Assembly (NCBI GenBank): GCA_002451215.1
Contig: DKBM01000048.1
Coordinates: 1-64,000 of the forward strand
Length of the DNA: 64,000 nt
Source of the DNA: SM1-46 sp002451215
Lineage (GTDB): Bacteria > Pseudomonadota > Gammaproteobacteria > Acidiferrobacterales > Sulfurifustaceae
Direction: 5' to 3'
Part shown: positions 60,716-64,000 of the stretch, one piece after another
Layout: each line of letters begins with the position of its first letter
Position numbering within the stretch: position 1 is the stretch's first letter
Position numbers and translations under genes: made by a program
Notes under the pieces: model-generated
Database searches by the model: none
What the model was told of the DNA's origin: nothing
The model's input: the letters and a program-made list of their open reading frames with translations, nothing else

Positions 60716-63154
60716 TCAGGCGATTTGCGCGATCGGGATGAATTCGTGGCGGTCGGCCCCCTTCGCCCGTTCCGCCCAGGGATCCACCTGCGCGAGTACC
60801 TGGGAGTGACGAAAGCGTTGGGCCAGCGCCTTGCGACCGACCTCATCTTCGACCACCCGGCTCTTTACATATGCGAGGCCCACGCGCTCCACCCAGGGCG
60901 CAGTGCGCTCGAGGTAGTGCGCTTCCTCTCGGTAGACCTGCAGGAACGCGGCACAATACTCCAGCACTTCTTCGGGCGTCTTCACCGCGCACAGGAAGTC
61001 GGTGGCGCGCACCTTCACGCCACCATTGCCGCCGACATGCAGCTCGTAACCGGAATCGACACACACAACGCCGAAGTCCTTGATCGTGGCCTCTGCGCAG
61101 TTGCGCGGGCAGCCGGACACCGCGAGTTTGAATTTGTGCGGTGTCCACGAACCCCACGCCATTTTCTCCAGCTGAATGCCCATGGTGGTTGAGTCCTGGG
61201 TGCCAAACCGGCACCAGTTCTTGCCGACACAAGTCTTGACCGTGCGAATCGCCTTTCCGTAGGCATGGCCGGAGACGAACCCGGCACGGCTCAGATCGCC
61301 CCACATTGCCGGCAGCGTCTCCTTCGGCACGCCCAAAAAGTCGATGCGCTGGCCGCCAGTAATATGCACCGTCGGGACCTCGTACTTTTCGGCAATTTCC
61401 GCAAGCGCACGCAGCTCGGCCGGCGTGGTCTCGCCGCCCCAGATGCGCGGCACCACCGAATAGGTGCCGTCTTTCTGGATATTGGCGTGCACGCGCTCGT
61501 TGATGAAACGCGACTGGTTGTCGTCCACGTACTCTCCGGGCCACGCCACCAACAGATAGAAGTTCAGAGCCGGACGGCACTTGTTGCAGCCGTCCGGCGT
61601 CTTCCAGGCCAGCATGTCCATGACGGCACGAATGCTCTTCAGCTTCTGCTCGCGAATGGCCGCGCGAATCTCGTCATGGCTGTGCTCGGTGCAGGGACAA
61701 AGCGGCTTCTTCTTCGGAGTCGTCGAGTAGTCTCCGCCGAGTGTGGAGGCAAGCAGCGCTTCCACAAGTCCCGTGCAGGAGCCGCAGGAACTCGAGGCCT
61801 TGGTGTGCGCGCGCACTTCTTCCAGCGTGAATAACTTCTTTTCGGTGATGGCCTGCACGATCGTACCCTTGCACACGCCATTGCAGCCGCAGATTTCGGT
61901 TTCATCCGGCATTCCCGCGACGCGCGTCTTGATGTCACCGTGCCCGGAGTCGCCAAGGTGCGCCTGCCCGAACAGCAGCTTGTCGCGCAGGTTCGCTACA
62001 TCGGTACCCTCACGCATGAGCTGGAAGTACCAGCTGCCATCCATGGTGTCGCCATACATCACCGCGCCCTGCACGCGGTCGTCCTTCAGCACCACCTTCT
62101 TGTAAACGCCGCGGCCCGCGTCCTTCAGAACAATCTCCTCGCAGCCCTCGCCGCCCTGGAATTCGCCTGCCGAGAACAGATCAATGCCGGTGACCTTGAG
62201 TTTGGTGGAGGTCACCGAGCCTTCATAACGCGCGAAACCGAGCTCGGCCAGGTGGTTGGCGCAGACCTTGGCCTGCTCGAAGAGCGGCGCCACCAGCCCG
62301 TAGGTCTGGCCGCGATGCTGCACGCATTCGCCGACGGCGTAGATGCGCGGGTCGTAGGTTTGCAGCGTGTCGTTGACGACAATTCCGCGATCGCAGTGGA
62401 TGCCGGCACTCCTGGCGAGCGTGAAATTGGGCCGAATGCCCACCGCCATCACCACCAAATCGGCGGCGATTTCGGTTCCGTCCTTGAAGCGCACCGCGCG
62501 CACCTGCGTATCCCCTAGGATCGCCTCGGTCTGCGCTGGCATGAGGAAGGTCAATCCGCGCTCCTCGAGCGAGCGCTTGAGGAACGCCGCGGCCGGCTTG
62601 TCGAGCTGCTTCTCCATGAGCGTGTCGAGAAGATGCACGACCGTGACCGCCATGCCCTGCTTCATCAGGCCATTGGCCGCCTCGAGCCCAAGCAGTCCCC
62701 CCCCGATTACGACCGCGTGCTTGTGTGACTTGGCCGCCGCGAGCATGCGCTCGATGTCATGCATGTCGCGGAATGTCACGACCCCCGCCAACTCCTTGCC
62801 CGGTACCGGAATCACGAACGGATTCGAGCCGGTGGCGAGTATCAGCCGGTCGTACGGCTCCTCGGTGCCGTCGGCGGCCATCACCTTGCGCCGCACGCGG
62901 TCGATCTTCACGATCTCCTTGCCCTTGTGCAGCGTGATGCCATTGGACGCATACCAAACATCATCATTCAGAACGATGTCCCCGAATTGCTTCTCGCCCG
63001 CCAGGACCGGCGACAGCAGGATACGGTTGTAGTTGGGCAGCGGCTCGGCGCCAAAGACCGTAATGGCATACTTGTCCGGCGACAGTTTGAGCAACTCTTC
63101 GACCGTGCGAATCCCGGCCATGCCGTTGCCGATGACTACCAGTTTCTCTTTCAT
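60716..63154 (-). CDS. nirB: Assimilatory nitrite reductase large subunit NirB
   Basis: NADH-dependent nitrite reductase reducing nitrite to ammonium. The start at 63154 (MKEKLVVIGNGMAGI) is preferred over the longer ORF to 63304. An N-terminal FAD/NAD module (IGNGMAGIRTVEELLK, VVIGGGLLGLEAANGL), BFD-like [2Fe-2S] motifs (ICGCNGVCKG and SSCGSCTGLVE), and the sirohaem/[4Fe-4S] domain (CVGKNWCRFG and SGCPRNCAEATIKD). About 812 residues, as typical. Ammonium formed would feed biosynthesis. Confidence 0.95.
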   Translation of the reverse strand: MKEKLVVIGNGMAGIRTVEELLKLSPDKYAITVFGAEPLPNYNRILLSPVLAGEKQFGDIVLNDDVWYASNGITLHKGKEIVKIDRVRRKVMAADGTEEPYDRLILATGSNPFVIPVPGKELAGVVTFRDMHDIERMLAAAKSHKHAVVIGGGLLGLEAANGLMKQGMAVTVVHLLDTLMEKQLDKPAAAFLKRSLEERGLTFLMPAQTEAILGDTQVRAVRFKDGTEIAADLVVMAVGIRPNFTLARSAGIHCDRGIVVNDTLQTYDPRIYAVGECVQHRGQTYGLVAPLFEQAKVCANHLAELGFARYEGSVTSTKLKVTGIDLFSAGEFQGGEGCEEIVLKDAGRGVYKKVVLKDDRVQGAVMYGDTMDGSWYFQLMREGTDVANLRDKLLFGQAHLGDSGHGDIKTRVAGMPDETEICGCNGVCKGTIVQAITEKKLFTLEEVRAHTKASSSCGSCTGLVEALLASTLGGDYSTTPKKKPLCPCTEHSHDEIRAAIREQKLKSIRAVMDMLAWKTPDGCNKCRPALNFYLLVAWPGEYVDDNQSRFINERVHANIQKDGTYSVVPRIWGGETTPAELRALAEIAEKYEVPTVHITGGQRIDFLGVPKETLPAMWGDLSRAGFVSGHAYGKAIRTVKTCVGKNWCRFGTQDSTTMGIQLEKMAWGSWTPHKFKLAVSGCPRNCAEATIKDFGVVCVDSGYELHVGGNGGVKVRATDFLCAVKTPEEVLEYCAAFLQVYREEAHYLERTAPWVERVGLAYVKSRVVEDEVGRKALAQRFRHSQVLAQVDPWAERAKGADRHEFIPIAQIA

Positions 63155-63203
63155 TACCTGTTTCTCCGAAATCAATCCCGTCTGCAGTGATGGCAGCCGT
63201 GTA

Positions 63204-64000
63204 CTAGACGACCCGCAACCGCGGCGTGGCCGGCACGATCGCCGGCGCGCCAGACGCCTCGTCCGCACTGCCATGGCGCTCGTACAGAAAGTGCAACACC
63301 TCACTGCGGCAGCGGTTGAACTCCGGATCGTCCGCCAGCTGCACGCGATGGCGTGGGCGCGGCAGCGGCACTTTCAGCACTTCGCCAATCGTGGCGGCCG
63401 GGCCGTTGGTCATCATGACGATGCGATCGGACAACAGCACCGCCTCGTCCACGTCATGGGTGATCATGATCACGGTATTGCCCAATTCGGCCTGGATTTC
63501 CATGAGCGATTCCTGCAGGTGCGCGCGGGTGAGCGCATCGAGCGCACCAAAGGGTTCGTCCATCAGCAGCACCTTGGGCTGCATGGCGAGCGCGCGGGCG
63601 ATACCCACGCGCTGCTTCATGCCACCGGACAGCTCGTCCGGGCGCTTGTCGCGGGCATGCGTCATCTTGACCAGCGCCAGGTTGTGCTCGATCCACTCGC
63701 GCATCTCGACTTTCGACTTCTTGCGGCCGAACACCTGCTGCACGCCAAGCTCGACGTTCTGGTAGGCCGTGAGCCACGGCAGCAGCGAGTGGTTCTGGAA
63801 CACGACGGCCCGATCCGGGCCTGGCTCCACCACCTCCTTGTCCTCGAGCAGCACGCCGCCGCGCGTGGCGCGATGCAACCCGGCGACGATGTTGAGCACG
63901 GTCGACTTGCCGCAACCCGAATGGCCGATGAACGAGACAAACTCGCCCTTGCGGATCTTGAGGTTGATGTCCGTGACCGCCGTGAACGGGCCCTGCGGCG
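63204..64000 (-). CDS. nrtD: Nitrate ABC transporter ATP-binding protein NrtD-like, 5' end outside window
   Basis: ATPase of a nitrate/nitrite importer. The frame is open to the right edge; the visible part holds the Walker A GHSGCGKST near the edge, VVFQNHSLLPWLTAYQNVELGV, the signature LSGGMKQRVGIARALA and Walker B VLLMDEPFGALDALTRAHLQE, all typical of the NrtD/SsuB/TauB group. The operon position before nirB supports nitrate as substrate. Its permease and binding-protein genes would lie beyond the edge. Confidence 0.9.
   Translation of the reverse strand, partial: PQGPFTAVTDINLKIRKGEFVSFIGHSGCGKSTVLNIVAGLHRATRGGVLLEDKEVVEPGPDRAVVFQNHSLLPWLTAYQNVELGVQQVFGRKKSKVEMREWIEHNLALVKMTHARDKRPDELSGGMKQRVGIARALAMQPKVLLMDEPFGALDALTRAHLQESLMEIQAELGNTVIMITHDVDEAVLLSDRIVMMTNGPAATIGEVLKVPLPRPRHRVQLADDPEFNRCRSEVLHFLYERHGSADEASGAPAIVPATPRLRVV

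Noticed and set aside
1..64000. tRNA, rRNA, CRISPR arrays, insertion sequences, prophage
   Set aside because: No cloverleaf-like stretch, spacer-repeat pattern, transposase or integrase was seen.

Overview
The window is a high-GC stretch of proteobacterial chromosome, most likely from a sulfur-oxidising gammaproteobacterium (or a close betaproteobacterial relative), probably a metagenome-derived or draft assembly. Reasons: a cytoplasmic sulfite dehydrogenase operon (soeABC), an exported DsrE-like protein, a methanethiol methyltransferase, EttA, a Neisseria/betaproteobacteria-style lipoyl-carrying E3, and assimilatory nitrate/nitrite genes. There are no rRNA, tRNA, CRISPR or mobile-element signals. 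Fourteen two-base NN gaps lie in the window. Each interrupts or abuts a conserved coding sequence, and the flanking residues show that from tens to about 200 bases are missing at most of them. The broken frames are therefore assembly artefacts, not pseudogenes.

Layout. 1-4.2 kb: soeCBA on the minus strand. 4.3-15 kb: an ATP-grasp-like enzyme, a PAS-Fis regulator, rlmI, a DsrE-like secreted protein, dcd, mrp, metG, and a K+ channel cluster. 15.2-17.9 kb: rnfB-like, nth, FIST and DUF1841 genes. 17.9-21.6 kb: an ECF sigma factor and a small zinc-type anti-sigma, followed by a bufferin (copper-binding RiPP) operon: two DUF2282 precursors, a DUF692/MNIO enzyme, a DUF2063 partner and DoxX. 21.6-28.5 kb (minus): ppnP, argG and the pyruvate dehydrogenase genes lpdA, aceF and aceE. 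28.9-38.2 kb (plus): leucyl aminopeptidase, a PuuD-like membrane protein with a 32-residue membrane partner, argD, argF, an orphan ABC ATPase, a FimX-like REC-PAS-GGDEF-EAL protein and ettA. 38.2-42.1 kb: a second bufferin cassette of a different precursor type, then a SulP transporter. 42.2-48.3 kb (minus): a three-gene ArsM-like methyltransferase operon behind a striking palindromic operator, a response regulator with a hybrid kinase, and mddA. 48.6-56.4 kb: a cupin, a B12-type radical SAM protein and a YbhGFSR-like ABC efflux system with a TolC-family channel. 56.8-64 kb (minus): a beta-barrel protein and the nitrate assimilation genes nasA, nirD, nirB and nrtD.

The most interesting system is the pair of MNIO/bufferin cassettes. 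Each precursor is preceded by the same ECF-type promoter, GTAAG(G/A)-N15-CGAC, at identical spacing (18873-18897 and 38213-38237). This suggests that the sigma/anti-sigma pair at 17.9-18.8 kb controls both cassettes, 19 kb apart, as one metal or redox stress regulon. The second cassette also has a structured leader and an intrinsic terminator between precursor and enzyme, which would keep the peptide in large excess over its modifying enzymes.
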